From Berberis thunbergii (lineage: Eukaryota > Streptophyta > Magnoliopsida > Ranunculales > Berberidaceae): a stretch of DNA of 64,000 nt. The DNA is taken from positions 372,001 through 436,000 of the forward strand of contig QNQO01000819.1 of NCBI GenBank assembly GCA_003290165.1, read 5' to 3'. The translations under genes and the position numbers were made by a program. This document shows, piece after piece, positions 12,019 to 21,969 of the stretch. The stretch's first letter is position 1, and each line of letters begins with the position of its first letter. The notes under the pieces were generated by a model. It was not told where the DNA came from, ran no database searches, and was given only the letters and a program-made list of their open reading frames with translations.

Positions 12019-12682
12019 GTGAAATTCTAGGGAACAAGGGAAGCCCCCCACTGCCCACCCTCTGAATAAAGTGAAAGGTATCCTTACTCTTCCTGAGATT
12101 GAACATGCGTTAATGATGATAAATGAATACGAAAAGGGAAATGAAGTTTCTTCTACAATGCAAGAAGCTATTGCAAGTTGTGGCATAGAAACAATGAAGG
12201 CAGACTACAATTGGTTAAAAGATGCATGGGAAGAGGATAAGAACCGCACATGCAATAGATTGAGACATAAAAATTGTCAAGTTCCTGAAGAAAAGCATGA
12301 GTCATGCCTCTTTAGTGTTGATGATGTGTTTACAGAACCGATTGCAAAGACGTTCTCTAACATCCACACCAAAGATTTTAGTATTTGTCTCCGAAAATTC
12401 AATAGAACTAAGAAAGCAAACAAAATATACAAAGGCTGAGTTTGTTTATAGTCTAGGCTTATTTTGGTGAATTCTCTCTCTTGTGAGAGTTTGTTTCAGT
12501 ATTTGCTTTTAATTTTGTTTTATTTATATAAAAATTTATGGGTCCTGAAAACCCAGCTCAATTTTCCAAAAAAAATAAAAAAGATGCTAAAGAGAGAGAC
12601 TAGATTGGCTTTGGTAACATCGAGTAGTAGAGACACTCGTATCCTATGGGTGGGCGGCCTCCCTCGCTCCCTAAAATTTCAC
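12019..12682. mobile_element. Pack-MULE-like element with captured coding sequence
   Basis: Long terminal inverted repeats of about 35-40 bases: left end GTGAAATTCTAGGGAACAAG, right end (complement) GTGAAATTTTAGGGAGCGAG, the similarity continuing through CCCCCCA/CCGCCCACCC. They are of the same type as the foldback MITEs just upstream. The interior is not palindromic but holds an open frame at 12071-12439. A Mutator-like element carrying host coding sequence is called a Pack-MULE. I could not find a target duplication, so the edges or age are uncertain. Confidence 0.6.
12071..12439 (+). CDS. unidentified 122-codon frame inside the Pack-MULE-like element
   Basis: Open frame starting MKGILTLPEIEHALMMINEY and ending NRTKKANKIYKG. 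Composition is protein-like, with charged and cysteine residues and few low-complexity runs, unlike chance frames nearby. I do not recognise the family. It is fully enclosed by the terminal inverted repeats at 12019 and 12682, so it is most simply a captured exon piece and probably not a functional gene. The frame is open a few codons upstream of the ATG, so the ATG may be internal to an original exon. Confidence 0.4.
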   Translation: MKGILTLPEIEHALMMINEYEKGNEVSSTMQEAIASCGIETMKADYNWLKDAWEEDKNRTCNRLRHKNCQVPEEKHESCLFSVDDVFTEPIAKTFSNIHTKDFSICLRKFNRTKKANKIYKG

Positions 12683-12829
12683 CACATGACATAATTATCT
12701 TCATCCATCACAAATTTCTTCCACCCATCTGTCTCTCCTTATCTCCCAACCATGTATATATCACACTACCTTTGCCTCCATAATTTCATCAAACAATCTC
12801 AACAGCCCTTCTATACATTGCCCCTCTTC

Positions 12830-13339
12830 ATGGACAACAACAACAACAACCCCACTTCTTCATCCACCAACACCACCACCACCAACAACAAGAAGAAGAG
12901 ATCATCAAGTAGTACTATTAACAAAAATGTGGTGAGGTTGTCAACTGACCCACAAAGTGTGGCTGCAAGAGAGAGGAGGCACAGAATCAGTGAGAGGTTC
13001 AAGATCTTGCAAAGCTTGGTACCCGGTGGGACTAAGATGGACACTGTGTCTATGTTAGAGGAGGCCATTCATTATGTCAAGTTCTTGAAAACTCAAATTT
13101 CGCTTCATCAAACTATGATTAACTTCATTGATGATTATGGTGGTGTTGGTGATCACCCATCTTCTTCTTCTTCTACCTCTAATCATCTCTTGTTCAGTGA
13201 TACTCATGATCATCCACCACAGCCAACTTTACCTTCACTTCCACCATCAACATTGCCACCACCACCACTTTATTTTTTCCAAGGAGATCATCAAGATGAA
13301 CAACAACCCATGTTGCCAAATATTTCTAATAATTACTAA
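12830..13339 (+). CDS. bHLH transcription factor, LAX1/ROX (bHLH140)-like
   Basis: Single-exon gene of 169 codons from the ATG at 12830. An in-frame ATG at 12752 would add 26 residues without family similarity, so the later start is preferred. Asn/Thr-rich N-terminus, Lys-rich patch, then the bHLH at residues 37-90: [20 protein letters not shown], the loop VPGGTKMD, then [14 protein letters not shown]. The basic region has Gln and Ala where E-box binders have His and Glu, the pattern of the HECATE/LAX1 group. The C-terminal half is rich in Ser, His and Pro. LAX1 in rice and ROX in Arabidopsis promote axillary meristem formation; a similar role is inference. A TATA-like sequence lies near 12750, and a partial copy of its 3' end is at 20624-20769. 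Confidence 0.85.
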   Translation: MDNNNNNPTSSSTNTTTTNNKKKRSSSSTINKNVVRLSTDPQSVAARERRHRISERFKILQSLVPGGTKMDTVSMLEEAIHYVKFLKTQISLHQTMINFIDDYGGVGDHPSSSSSTSNHLLFSDTHDHPPQPTLPSLPPSTLPPPPLYFFQGDHQDEQQPMLPNISNNY

Positions 13340-13544
13340 GCTTAGCTTAATTAGATCTACTCATTCCATCACCCTTTTATGTGTAATGACTAACTATGTA
13401 TCTTCTAATTTCTTAATTAATGTATGTTATGCCATGAAATGATGAAGAAACAGTGGAAGTCTAACATTTGTAATTTTCAGAGAATTGGAGTGGAAAACCA
13501 ATCCAATGGGGCTTTTGGTTTTTGTTCAACTTTTATTTTCCATA

Positions 13545-13650
13545 TTTTTTTAATCTCGTAACTCCTCTCACTTTAGATGTCGTTGAGAGGGTTTAAACCC
13601 TAGACTTGTGATTTCATCCGCCATTTGGTAACCGATTGGCTGTTTTCCAT
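13545..13650 (-). mobile_element. degenerate SINE-like element
   Basis: On the minus strand it carries ATGGCGGATGAAATCACA, a B-box-like GGGTTTAAACCC, CAACGACATCTAAAGTG and a tail ending GATTAAAAAAATA. The same series of words in the same order occurs in the better-preserved element at 18555-18722. No target duplication was identified. Confidence 0.45.
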
Positions 13651-13659
13651 AGTTTACAC

Positions 13660-14084
13660 CAAGCACAACAAATATTGAATAAGTTAGGAAATTGCAAATC
13701 AAAGATGCCAAAAAATCACATTGATTACTGAGGATTTACTATAAAAGATTGCTAGTAATATGTTGGTCACCCATTTTCTTTCCTCAAGCCCTATAAATGA
13801 AAAAATGTTAAAGCCCCCTCTTTGTTCTCTGTTCCACAACTCACAAACAGTACCGTGATGACTTGGCTATTCTCACCGTTAATAGTGGCACAATTGCCCA
13901 TCTCAAAATTGTGATAGTTTCATTATAACTATCTTATGCACCTTTTAATTCAACAAATATGAGTGTTAATTAATATTACTTTACTGTTTCATTTCTAATT
14001 TGATCCCTAAATTTGTCAATGTATTAGATGCCAGAAATTTTTAATAGTAGTATATATTGTTTCATTAGAGAAAATAAACAATAA
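13660..14084. other. intergenic spacer upstream of the tRNA
   Basis: AT-rich, no gene seen. The last 50 bases before the tRNA contain A-rich runs and CAA words typical of plant tRNA upstream regions. Confidence 0.4.
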
Positions 14085-14158
14085 GGTCCCGTAGCTCAGT
14101 TGGTTAGAGCGTTGGTCTTATGAGCCGAAGGTCGCGGGTTCGAGCCCCGCCGGGACCA
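14085..14158 (+). tRNA. tRNA-Ile (anticodon UAU)
   Basis: Full cloverleaf without intron: acceptor 14085-14091 pairs with 14151-14157, D arm GCTC/GAGC, anticodon stem TTGGT/GCCGA around the loop CTTATGA, T stem GCGGG/CCCGC with loop TTCGAGC, discriminator A at 14158. The loop puts TAT at 14119-14121 in the anticodon position, decoding AUA. Box A (TAGCTCAGTTGG) and box B (GGTTCGAGCCC) are intact and a T-rich stretch after 14166 can end Pol III transcription. The base after the anticodon is G; most tRNAs reading A-starting codons have A there. Confidence 0.88.
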
Positions 14159-14327
14159 ATTTAATATGTTTTTCTTTTATATCCATCCTTGCTATTATTT
14201 TAAAATAATAATAATTTTTTTTTAAATTTCATCCTTGCTATTATATAAAAAATATTGTTGAAAACCTAGGGTGGATCCATTTATTTTTGTTTGTTGTGTA
14301 ATCGGGATGGTGGCTCGATATCATTTC

Positions 14328-14402
14328 GATTTTTTCAGATTATTATGGGATTGATTTTTTCAGATTATTATGGGATTGATTTTTTCAGATTATTAGGGGA
14401 TT
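14328..14402 (+). repeat. three copies of a 25-bp tandem repeat
   Basis: Unit GATTTTTTCAGATTATTATG plus GGATT, repeated at 14328, 14353 and 14378; the third copy has one substitution. No gene is associated. Confidence 0.92.
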
Positions 14403-15055
14403 GATCAACTCAATTTTATTTCGTCCCCAAATTAGGTTAGTATGTTACTCTCAAATCATTAGTATTGTTCAATTAAAAAAAAATCATGTATGCTGCTATT
14501 GCCTATGGTCATTAACTATATCAGTTAACATATTATTATTGTATCCTAGTAATTTAATGACATGACGTATAGGCAAAGTGAATATTATTATTGTATTCTA
14601 GTATTTTAAAGGCATGACATATAAGCAAAGTGAATTGGGTGTTCGAATTTGGAATAGAAAAATGTGTATTGCCAACCAATAGGCAACAACATATTCTAGA
14701 AAAGGCTTCACTCACACGCACATTCTCACACACACTCTAATTTATGGACAAAAATAAAAACTCAAATTCATTTAAGTATCGAATGAATTCTTAACCGATT
14801 TTATGTATGAACTAAATTGCACTATCAGTTAAGGAAAACAAATTAAACAAGTTGAATAAACTTTCTCAAATGTATACCACGCCATTACTTTTTTTTTCAC
14901 TGTTTAAAACTACATGAACACAATTATAGATCTTTTTTTTTTGAATTGGTAATAGGTGGATAATATTGATATTAGACACAATAACGTTAGTAAACCTTCT
15001 AAGTTTATACAGTTTATACAGTTTAGAAGAAAGCTCCTAAGAGTTTTTTTTTATT
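14403..15055. other. intergenic, nothing recognised
   Basis: AT-rich. A 23-base word GGATAATATTGATATTAGACAC near 14956 recurs near 15272, hinting at a duplicated repeat piece, but no element could be defined. Confidence 0.35.
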
Positions 15056-15059
15056 ACAA

Positions 15060-15175
15060 ATTCATCTTGTCCCGAACCCGTTTGAAATTGAATAAGGTCT
15101 ATCTCGTCACGATCCCGAATGAACGAGATGGGATATGGATGAAGTCCATCCTGTCCCGTGCCTACTCTTCGTGTG
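15060..15175 (-). mobile_element. fragment of a hAT-type MITE (31637/38408 family)
   Basis: On the minus strand it reads AGTAGGCACGGGACAGGATG, then ATCCCATCTCGTTCATTCGG and GATCGTGACGAGATAG, matching the first 100 bases of the elements at 31637 and 38408 (GGGCACG..GACGAGA..CCCATC..TCGTTCATACGAGAT..GGGACG). Only one end is preserved. Confidence 0.45.
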
Positions 15176-15439
15176 TATTATTAAAAAAAATTGTTGTAAC
15201 CCTAGGGTAGATCCGAACTTCACAAAACATAATTATGATTACTGCATCACTGACAATGAGTGTAAATGAGTGGATAATATTGATATTAGACACGAGTAGT
15301 GGCGAACCAATATATATGTCCTTAAGATTGTAAAGTTTTGAACCCAAAATCCTATTAATCATCTTCGCATGCTTCAGGTGGACATTGGAGTTGTAGTCAG
15401 ACAATATTGTTAAAAATATCTTTAACCGGGTGGGCCTCA

Positions 15440-18085
15440 GCAATGGATGTTCGGCAAAAAATATATGAGATCATCTGCATACAACAGGTGACTAAGAGAT
15501 GAGGGATTGACATTTGAACTTGATGCCTTTGAGGATCCCTAAACGCTCGGGCGAGGAGTAGGATAAAGCTTCAGCAACCACTATGAAAAGATAAGGTGGC
15601 AGAAGATCCCCTTGCCGAATGCCCCTTGATGGCTTGATGAAAGAAATGGATAAGCCATTAGGAAGGAAAACTCCTTGGTTGGGCGAAATGATGTTATCTA
15701 AGAGGGGTTTCATGCAATTTGCAATGATTTTAGAGATTACCTTATAGATAACGTTGCAGAGGCCTATTAGGCAAAATTTGTCTGGAGTAACCGGGTTACC
15801 TACATTTGGGATAAGGGCTATGAAAGTTCCATTGAGCTTGGGATCTATTTGACGTGTATTAAAAAAGTGTTTGATTACTTCGAAAACATCCGATTGCACA
15901 ATATCCCAATAAATTTTTATTTTTTTTGGAAAGCGAGCGGGGGTTATTTAGGATCCCCAAACCTGAAATAAAAGGTGAAGTTACATTCGAGTGTAAATTT
16001 TTCCTGATCTATCTTCATGTACAATGTCTTTCAAGTCTTGAGCAAACGAGCTCGGTGTAACTTCCAGAAATTCCGAGCTAGGGTGGAGGCTAGCAAGTCT
16101 GTCCGCGACTTTGTTAGTGTCTCTATACTCGTGGCTGAAATTGTATTCTTCCAGTGTTGCCATCAGTCTTCTAATCTTATGGATATTGTGTCTCAAATTC
16201 CACGTACTTTGTCTCTTTTTCGTCAAGTAATCTCGCATTATGGTGGAATCAGTACTAATTTCTAACTTTTGGAAGCCTTTTGAATTGGCTAGTTGCAGCC
16301 CGGCCTCAACTCCTTGGAGTTCATGCGTGATTATGGACTGACCCACACTCGAGCCAGCACAAGCAGCCACGACACTACCCTGATCATCCCTAAGTACCGC
16401 ATCATAACCTCCTGAAGTGGCTTTTAATGAGCCATCAGAATTGAGTTTATACCACCCAGTAGGAGGCTTCTTCCATGAGCACATGATCGGGGTTCGGGTC
16501 CTAAACTGTGGGTCAAGCTGCCATCGCCGAAATAGCTGCCTATTTGCTGCATTGTCGTCAATGACGAGCCCTACATTCGAGTACCTGAGCCTAATGTCAT
16601 TATAGATCCTCTGGACTAGCTCTGTACTGGAGCAATGTTGCTGCTTGTATAGCCTAGCATTACGTTCAATCCATATGTAATAGTCATATGTAATATCCCA
16701 ATAATACTGAAAGAAGTAGGCATGAAAGCCATCAGGGACAGACGCTTTATGACTTCCCATAAAAACAATCTTCTGAATCTCGGAGTTAGTAGGAATGGAG
16801 AGGAAAGCCCCATTCTCCGCACTAGATATGACAGGGGAGAAAAGAGAGATAATGTCGGGATCAAGAGAAGGATTCGAAAATTGGAAAATGTTTTCAAAAT
16901 ACTTGTTAAGAACTTGACCAACATTTTCCTGGGTAGATTGGCAGACATTGGATTCATCTTTCAGACAAAGAATGAGGTTCCTTTTACGACGTAACAAGAT
17001 AGAAAGATGAAATAACTTAGTATTCTCATCTCCCTCCTTGAGCTAGGAACGACCAGACTTATTCTTCCAAAAAAGTTCCTCTCGGACCAGTAGTTCCGAG
17101 AGTCGATCTTCCAGAGAGGCAGTAGCCAAAGCATTCTAAATGGAAGGATGTTTGTTTTGGAGAGCATTAAGGGCTTTCTGAGTCTCGAGAATACATAATT
17201 GAATATTCTTAAATTCTTTATGGTTCTACCTAGAAAGACTGTAACTCAGATTTTTGGTTTTGATATGAAAGTTTTGATTAGGTTTGTGGTGACGCCTTGG
17301 AGTCTAGGAAGAATCTACCATTTTTCTACATTGTGGATCTCTAGTCCACATTTGGAAAAAATTGAAAGGCTTTGGACCATGAGAAATATTGGAAACCAGT
17401 TGCAGAGAAATAACTCAGTGATCTGATGTGGAGGTATGAATAGTACGAGCTGTGGCCGAAGAAAACATGTTAACCCGGTCAGTGGTCACCAAGATGAGAT
17501 CTAGCTTAGCCTTAATCTCGTTTTTGTCTTTCCGTTTGTTGTTACAAGTGAATTGGGAACCAGTTAGAGGAAAATCAATAAGGTTGTAGATGTCTATGAA
17601 AGTGCAAATGTGATTGAGAGAAGACACAGAAGGCATGTTACCTCCCATTTTTTCTTTTGGATCAAAAATGACATTAAGGTCCCCCATAATGATACATGAA
17701 GGTTTTGACAACTATAGAGTGCAAACATATTATCCCAAAAAGAAACCCTCAGAGAAGGATTAGGTTCACCATACATAAAAGTAACAGACCAAGGAGATAG
17801 AGCAAAATAGTCATGAATGACACAATTAAAATAGTATTTAAAAGAAGAAATGATGGTAAGAGAGATACATTCTTTTCAGAACAGTGCAATGGAACTGACT
17901 GGCCCATCGCTGCTACTGAGGCTCTGTGTTTGAATCCGAGTCTCCGACGTATGCAATCCATATGAGCAGATGAGGCTTTGGTTTCTGACAAAAAAATGAT
18001 ATCGGGATTGGACTATTGGGAGATGGTCTTTAGATTAGGAATTGCGCAGAAAGACCCTATGCCCCTTGCGTTCTAGGAAAATATT
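15440..18085 (-). mobile_element. L1-type LINE, ORF2 pseudogene, interrupted by a second insertion
   Basis: On the minus strand the endonuclease starts with NAQGIGSF near 18075, followed by LSETKAS and, near 17680, IIMGDLNVI; the SDH motif is near 17415. The reverse transcriptase follows with MGSHKASVPDGFHAYFF (near 16740), LIPNVGNPVTPDKF, GIRQGDLLPPYLFI and the catalytic YADD at 15470-15481. These are the signatures of plant L1-type non-LTR elements. Stops and frameshifts break the frame many times (for example a stop just before YADD and frame changes near 17750 and 17050). Similarity fades after 15440. Between YYWDI and VQSDVF the sequence is split by the insertion at 15913-16691. Confidence 0.85.
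15913..16691 (-). mobile_element. nested 5'-truncated LINE piece with RNase H, 13-bp TSD
   Basis: A 779 bp insert flanked by the 13-bp direct repeat AATATCCCAATAA (15900-15912 and 16692-16704) that lies within the reverse transcriptase of the host LINE. On the minus strand it ends with an A-rich tail (CCAAAAAAAATAAAAAT). It encodes IWIERNARLY, then an RNase H-like domain: LNSDGSL, HELQGVEAGLQLA, STDSTIM and NKVADRLASL supply the expected D, E, D, D residues. The stop is at 15981. A 5'-truncated insertion with poly-A tail and long duplication is what target-primed reverse transcription by a LINE yields. By chance the upstream junction is in frame, so one frame runs from the host RT fragment (from 16997) into this RNase H. 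Confidence 0.87.
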
Positions 18086-18554
18086 ATGGTGATTTGGGCA
18101 ACTCTTTTACGGCGGTCGCCTGAACCTGTAAAGCTCGTACAATGGCTTTAGCATACTGCGGAGAGATGGAAACCAACACACTCCCAAATAAAATGATCTG
18201 TCCATTTTCCCTTCTAAGATTCACCATGTTGGTATGCACCATGCGAAGATTGGGAGCTCTCCCATTCCAAAAAGGACAATCAGTCCCATTTTCTTCCCAA
18301 GATTCACCATTCGTAGCTCCACTGTCACTTCTTTATTGACGAGATGAATGTATTGAACCTCATCACCAGTAAGGTATGAAACATCTATTGTTTGTACCCC
18401 TTCTCATCATTAATTTAACAGTAGGTAACCATTGATTTGGGGAACTATAAAGTATTTCGTCTGAACTAAATATTCCTATTCTGCAATGGTGACTCCACCT
18501 ATCCATCTTTCAGTATATTCCTGGACGTCATAACGGCCATCAACTTAACATAGC
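18086..18554. other. flank upstream of the LINE, no gene
   Basis: May include the LINE 5' region. No motif of a first LINE reading frame was recognised and no host gene is visible. Confidence 0.3.
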
Positions 18555-18722
18555 TTTTTTTTTTCTCCTTTTTTTTTTGGGAATTTTATTTTTCCTTTTT
18601 TATCTATTTTTTTAACCTTAACCCACTCCACCCAATGCCGTCAGTCGGATTCGAATCTGTGACATGTGATATCATCCGCCACACCTCTGCCAACTCAACT
18701 GGTACACCTTTGGCTTTTCTTT
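18555..18722 (-). mobile_element. tRNA-derived SINE-like element
   Basis: On the minus strand it begins GGTGTACCAGTTGAGTTGGC (box-A-like), then GTGGCGGATGATATCACATG, a box-B-like AGATTCGAATCC, and ends in a long A-rich tail (TTAAAAAAATAGATAAAAAA and further A runs to 18555). Internal Pol III promoter boxes plus an A-rich tail mark a SINE. A diverged relative is at 13545-13650. Confidence 0.55.
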
Positions 18723-18885
18723 GAAAACATATTAGAAACATGATCAAATAAAAAAGAGCAATAAGTGCACAACAACAATTTAATTAACAATGCTATTTGA
18801 TTCATCATTTGGTTTTTCTGTTGGGACTCAAACATCTATTCGTACAAAGAATACAGAATGAAACCTCTGCAGCTTCACTATATAA

Positions 18886-19795
18886 CAAGTTTTCTTGAAG
18901 GATGTTGGAAGGTTCAATTTAGTGTCCAAGCTCTGGCACTCTATAATCTCCCATCCCAAATTCACAAAGGCCATCTTGCTCGTGAAAATCTACTATATTG
19001 ATGCCATAGACGAGACCAAGAACAGTATTACTGAAACTAAAAAGCTCCAATTACTTCATGAATATAAGATGCAGATATTAAACTCTTGTTGCCGTATATA
19101 TATTACTTCTTGAAGGCACATCAAAAAGAAGAAGAGTGTATCTCTATAATCCACTCACTGGCAACATTAAGAAACTTGCCTTACCAGAAAAGTATAAATC
19201 TAACTATATATATCATTTTGCTCTAGTTTACGACGATTTACTTGAAAATTTTGAAGTGTTTGGGATTCACAGGACAACTAACAAAGTGTTGGTGCTTACG
19301 GTGGTGGGTGGTTAAAGTATGATGAGTTGGAAAGAGTTGGTTCCATTTACATCAGAAAATTCTTCTATGGTATGCATAGGTTGGGCTATAAAGAATGTGA
19401 TGAGGCTTCCCTGTTATGTTATTCATTCCGTGGATGTAGCAAAAGAGGAACATAAACATGTACTAGTTCTGTCATACGTACCAATCGAATGTTTGAAGGA
19501 TAGAAGATTTTTGTGCCTAATGAAACAAATTAACCATGAGTTGTCTACAATAGAAGTGTGGGTTTTGTTGACAGAGTTCATTGTAAATGGTTCAAAATGA
19601 ATAACATTACCATGTCATCTTTTCCTTTTCTAAAACCATGGGAAGGTCTACTATAATTTTATTGCAGGGAAAAAATGGCCTCAGTATGGCACTTTCGCAA
19701 TGACAACTCATACTGATAGCTTCTCAGGCATTTTGAAAATTCTTGTCCATCATGAAGATCGATTGTTCTTTTATGATTTGAAGAATGAGTTGTAG
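18886..19795 (+). pseudogene. F-box (FBA-type) pseudogene A
   Basis: Starts inside an F-box (KDVGRFNLVSKLWHSIISHP near 18897) and continues with F-box-associated sequence: SKRRRVYLYNPLTGNIKKLA and YDDLLENFEVFGIHRTTNKV (19120-19310), then SWKELVPFTSENSSM and a C-terminal part with TIEVWV near 19550. Frames change after about 19010 and 19115, a stop lies near 19315 and the last part is again shifted. Upstream the start of the F-box is missing. Such proteins act as substrate adaptors of SCF ubiquitin ligases, but this copy cannot be functional. It lies tail to tail with pseudogene B. Confidence 0.75.
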
Positions 19796-19869
19796 GTTTA
19801 ACAAATTACATTCTTCACTGCGGATGAGTTGATAATGAGGTGCACATCTGTCTTTTGTTATTCCTAGAG

Positions 19870-20343
19870 GTAAAACACCTCCCATGGTTTTGAGAAAATG
19901 GAGAAATGACACAGTATGTTATACTTTTGGCTCCATATAAAATTAACTCTGTCTTCCAAAACCCACACTTCCAATGTATCCATGCCGAATCTTCAATTCC
20001 ATTCGATGAGGAACCGAGAATCTAATGTATATGTATAAACTTGAAAAGGCAATTTAACTTCTCTAGCTATAGTTATGCTGCTAATGATGTTGAACTTGTC
20101 AAAGGGATCCATGCAGTAGATGCCTTCGTTATGGATTTCAGACATGAGACATGACTGAGCATAAGCGAGATGGGCTTTTGCAAATCTGGGGTCGGAGATT
20201 ATCGAGTTCCATTGCTTGGAGACTGCTTTGAATCTTCCAACATCCTTTTCTGTAACTCTCATTAATATTTGTGAGATTATCTCATCAGGAAGATAGGGAG
20301 GATTTATCTCCAATTCAATGAGAGATAACCAAAGAAAAGACAT
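19870..20343 (-). pseudogene. F-box pseudogene B, internally deleted
   Basis: The frame from 20343 encodes an F-box, PPYLPDEIISQILMRVTEKD followed by VGRFKAVSKQWNSIISDPRF, then AQSCLMSEIHNEGIYCMDPF, and stops at 19993 after 116 codons. Full-length relatives are usually 350-400 residues. Just downstream on the same strand lies a C-terminal fragment (DTLEVWVLEDRVNF, then SKPWEVFYL), so roughly 200 codons of the centre are deleted. It shares the promoter region (20344-20623) with pseudogene C. The truncated F-box could still be translated, but I see no reason to expect function. Confidence 0.72.
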
Positions 20344-20623
20344 GTCTGTGTTGCTTCTTTTTTTCTCCTAAAGAAATAACTTGGACGAGAGGGATCTTAT
20401 ATAGAATGTTAAAAGAGTCCTAATTGGAATGTTATATCTATCGATAGCTACTTTGTTGGCTCCAAAAATCATGGAAGAAAGATTATCGATATCTAAAGGT
20501 GAAAGAGTCCTAATGGGAATGTTGTTTCATCAGATACTTTGTTCATAAAATTAGCTCCAAAAATCAAGGAGAGAATGCTTCGGCACATACACACATTTGG
20601 ATGTACAATACATCCACAAATTT
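20344..20623 (-). repeat. F-box promoter segment, duplicated at 24185-24412
   Basis: The minus strand shares long stretches with the plus strand at 24185-24412, for example GTACATCCAAATRTRYRTATGTGCCGAAGC and CCTTGATTTTTGGA, and short internal duplications of the word GATATCGATAATCTTTC. Each copy lies directly upstream of an F-box start, so promoter and gene were duplicated together. Confidence 0.65.
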
Positions 20624-20769
20624 TTACACATAAAAGAGTGATGGAATTAGTAGAGCTAATTAAGCTAAGCTTAGTAGTTATTGGAAATATTTGGCAACAT
20701 GGGTTGTTGTTCATCTTGATGATTGATCATGAGTACTATCCAACAAGAGATAATTAGAGGTAGAAGCCA
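20624..20769 (-). pseudogene. 3' fragment of a bHLH gene like that at 12830
   Basis: On the minus strand it matches the bHLH gene from TCTACCTCTAATCATCTC (about 13172) to its stop and 25 bases beyond, including GATGAACAACAACCCATG and CTAAGCTTAGCTTAATTAG, but with about 90 bp of the coding region missing. At its 3' end it joins directly to the F-box promoter segment. It is a non-functional duplicate piece in inverted orientation. Confidence 0.75.
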
Positions 20770-21519
20770 TTATCTTTACCTTTGGAACCTATTCTATTGA
20801 TTCATCAATAATGAGAACTCATAAACATACACTAAAATTTTAGGAGAATATTCTCTTGGTCATTTTTTAACAACGTCAATCAAAACAGTAATATTTTTAG
20901 CTATAACAAATCACAAAACAATTTTATACATTTTCACTCACAAAGTAATGTAATAATTGTATTGCCATGAATAGTATGGTCCGACAAGTGATACTATTTA
21001 TGGTGATCTAATATGTTGTATCACTTTTTTTGTGTAACTAGTTTTCATTTTTTTTTTTTACTAAATTTAGTTTTGACTTGAAATTGTTTAGTGAATTGTA
21101 ATAGCTTAAAAATGTTATTGTTTTGAAAGTTGTTACAAATATGCTACTTTGGTGCAGAAGTTGTAGTTTTGAAAGTTGTTACAAATATACTAATTTGGTG
21201 CAATGAGCAAAAGGGAATGGAGATTATTGATTTGTGTAAGTAGATGTTCAATGGTTGTCATAGGATTACCAAGATGGTCCATCTCAACACCAAACTCTTC
21301 TACTCTAAAGAGATATGTTCTTGTCTAGCCCCCCTAAACTTGTTACTAGCTTTATATGGATGAAACTGTTGAAACAGGGAAGAACAGTGAAGAAAAGTAC
21401 CAGTGTGAATGCTCAAAGGCGGCTTGTCGGCAAAGTTTGGATTTATTACTTTCTATTACAACTATCAATTGTGTTCCGCAATCTGTTACGCTTTCACGAG
21501 GCGCAACAGAAACAACATG
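20770..21519. other. intergenic, one direct repeat
   Basis: AT-rich. A direct repeat of about 37 bases (TTTGAAAGTTGTTACAAATA with the following TTTGGTGCA) occurs at about 21124 and 21172. From about 21300 the composition changes, and this may be older retroelement sequence beside the LTR, but no motif supports that firmly. Confidence 0.35.
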
Positions 21520-21967
21520 TGTCAGGACTCAAGGTCAGAGGCCTTCCTAATGGTCTCAAAACTCAATGTTCCCTTTTGAAAAGTGCCCAAATGCTTAGCA
21601 TCTATATTATAGGGGGAAGGTTTGAGCTCTTGACTGTGAGGACGTGTTGCCTCCATTGCATAGTCGGGCCAGACTGTACCGCTAGCATTTTTATTATTTG
21701 CTTTGCATTGCTTTTCAACTTCAAACTTGTATTTTCTTCGATCGATAGCATCGAACTAGTCTTGAGCAACGTCCTTCCGAACGTTCCTCCCCATTGTAAT
21801 CTATTGAATGTGAATGAAAGCTTTTACTGACTATTGTGCATTGTTATATTGTCTACAGATTGATATTGTGCATTCTCAAGTTAATATTTGTGCCCGTCAA
21901 AGTAACTACTCATAGGCTTACTAGTGAGTTGGATAGCTAGTGCCGCACAGATTACTAGTCCGTGACA
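21520..21967 (+). repeat. 5' LTR of a Ty3/gypsy chromovirus-like element
   Basis: Begins TGTCAGGACTC and ends CCGTGACA, so it has TG...CA ends with a short inverted TGTCA/TGACA. It is followed within three bases by a tRNA-Met primer binding site and then gag. Its left edge is chosen by these terminal bases. No 3' LTR was found in the window, so a target duplication cannot be tested. Confidence 0.65.
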
Positions 21968-21969
21968 GT

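Noticed and set aside
8204..14402. CRISPR-like arrays at the (TGTTGCA)n and 25-bp tandem repeats
   Set aside because: These are simple head-to-tail repeats without spacers, in a plant nuclear genome.
15981..16997. 338-codon frame as a genuine RT-RNase H gene
   Set aside because: It crosses the exact junction of a LINE nested in another LINE, with target duplications on both sides.
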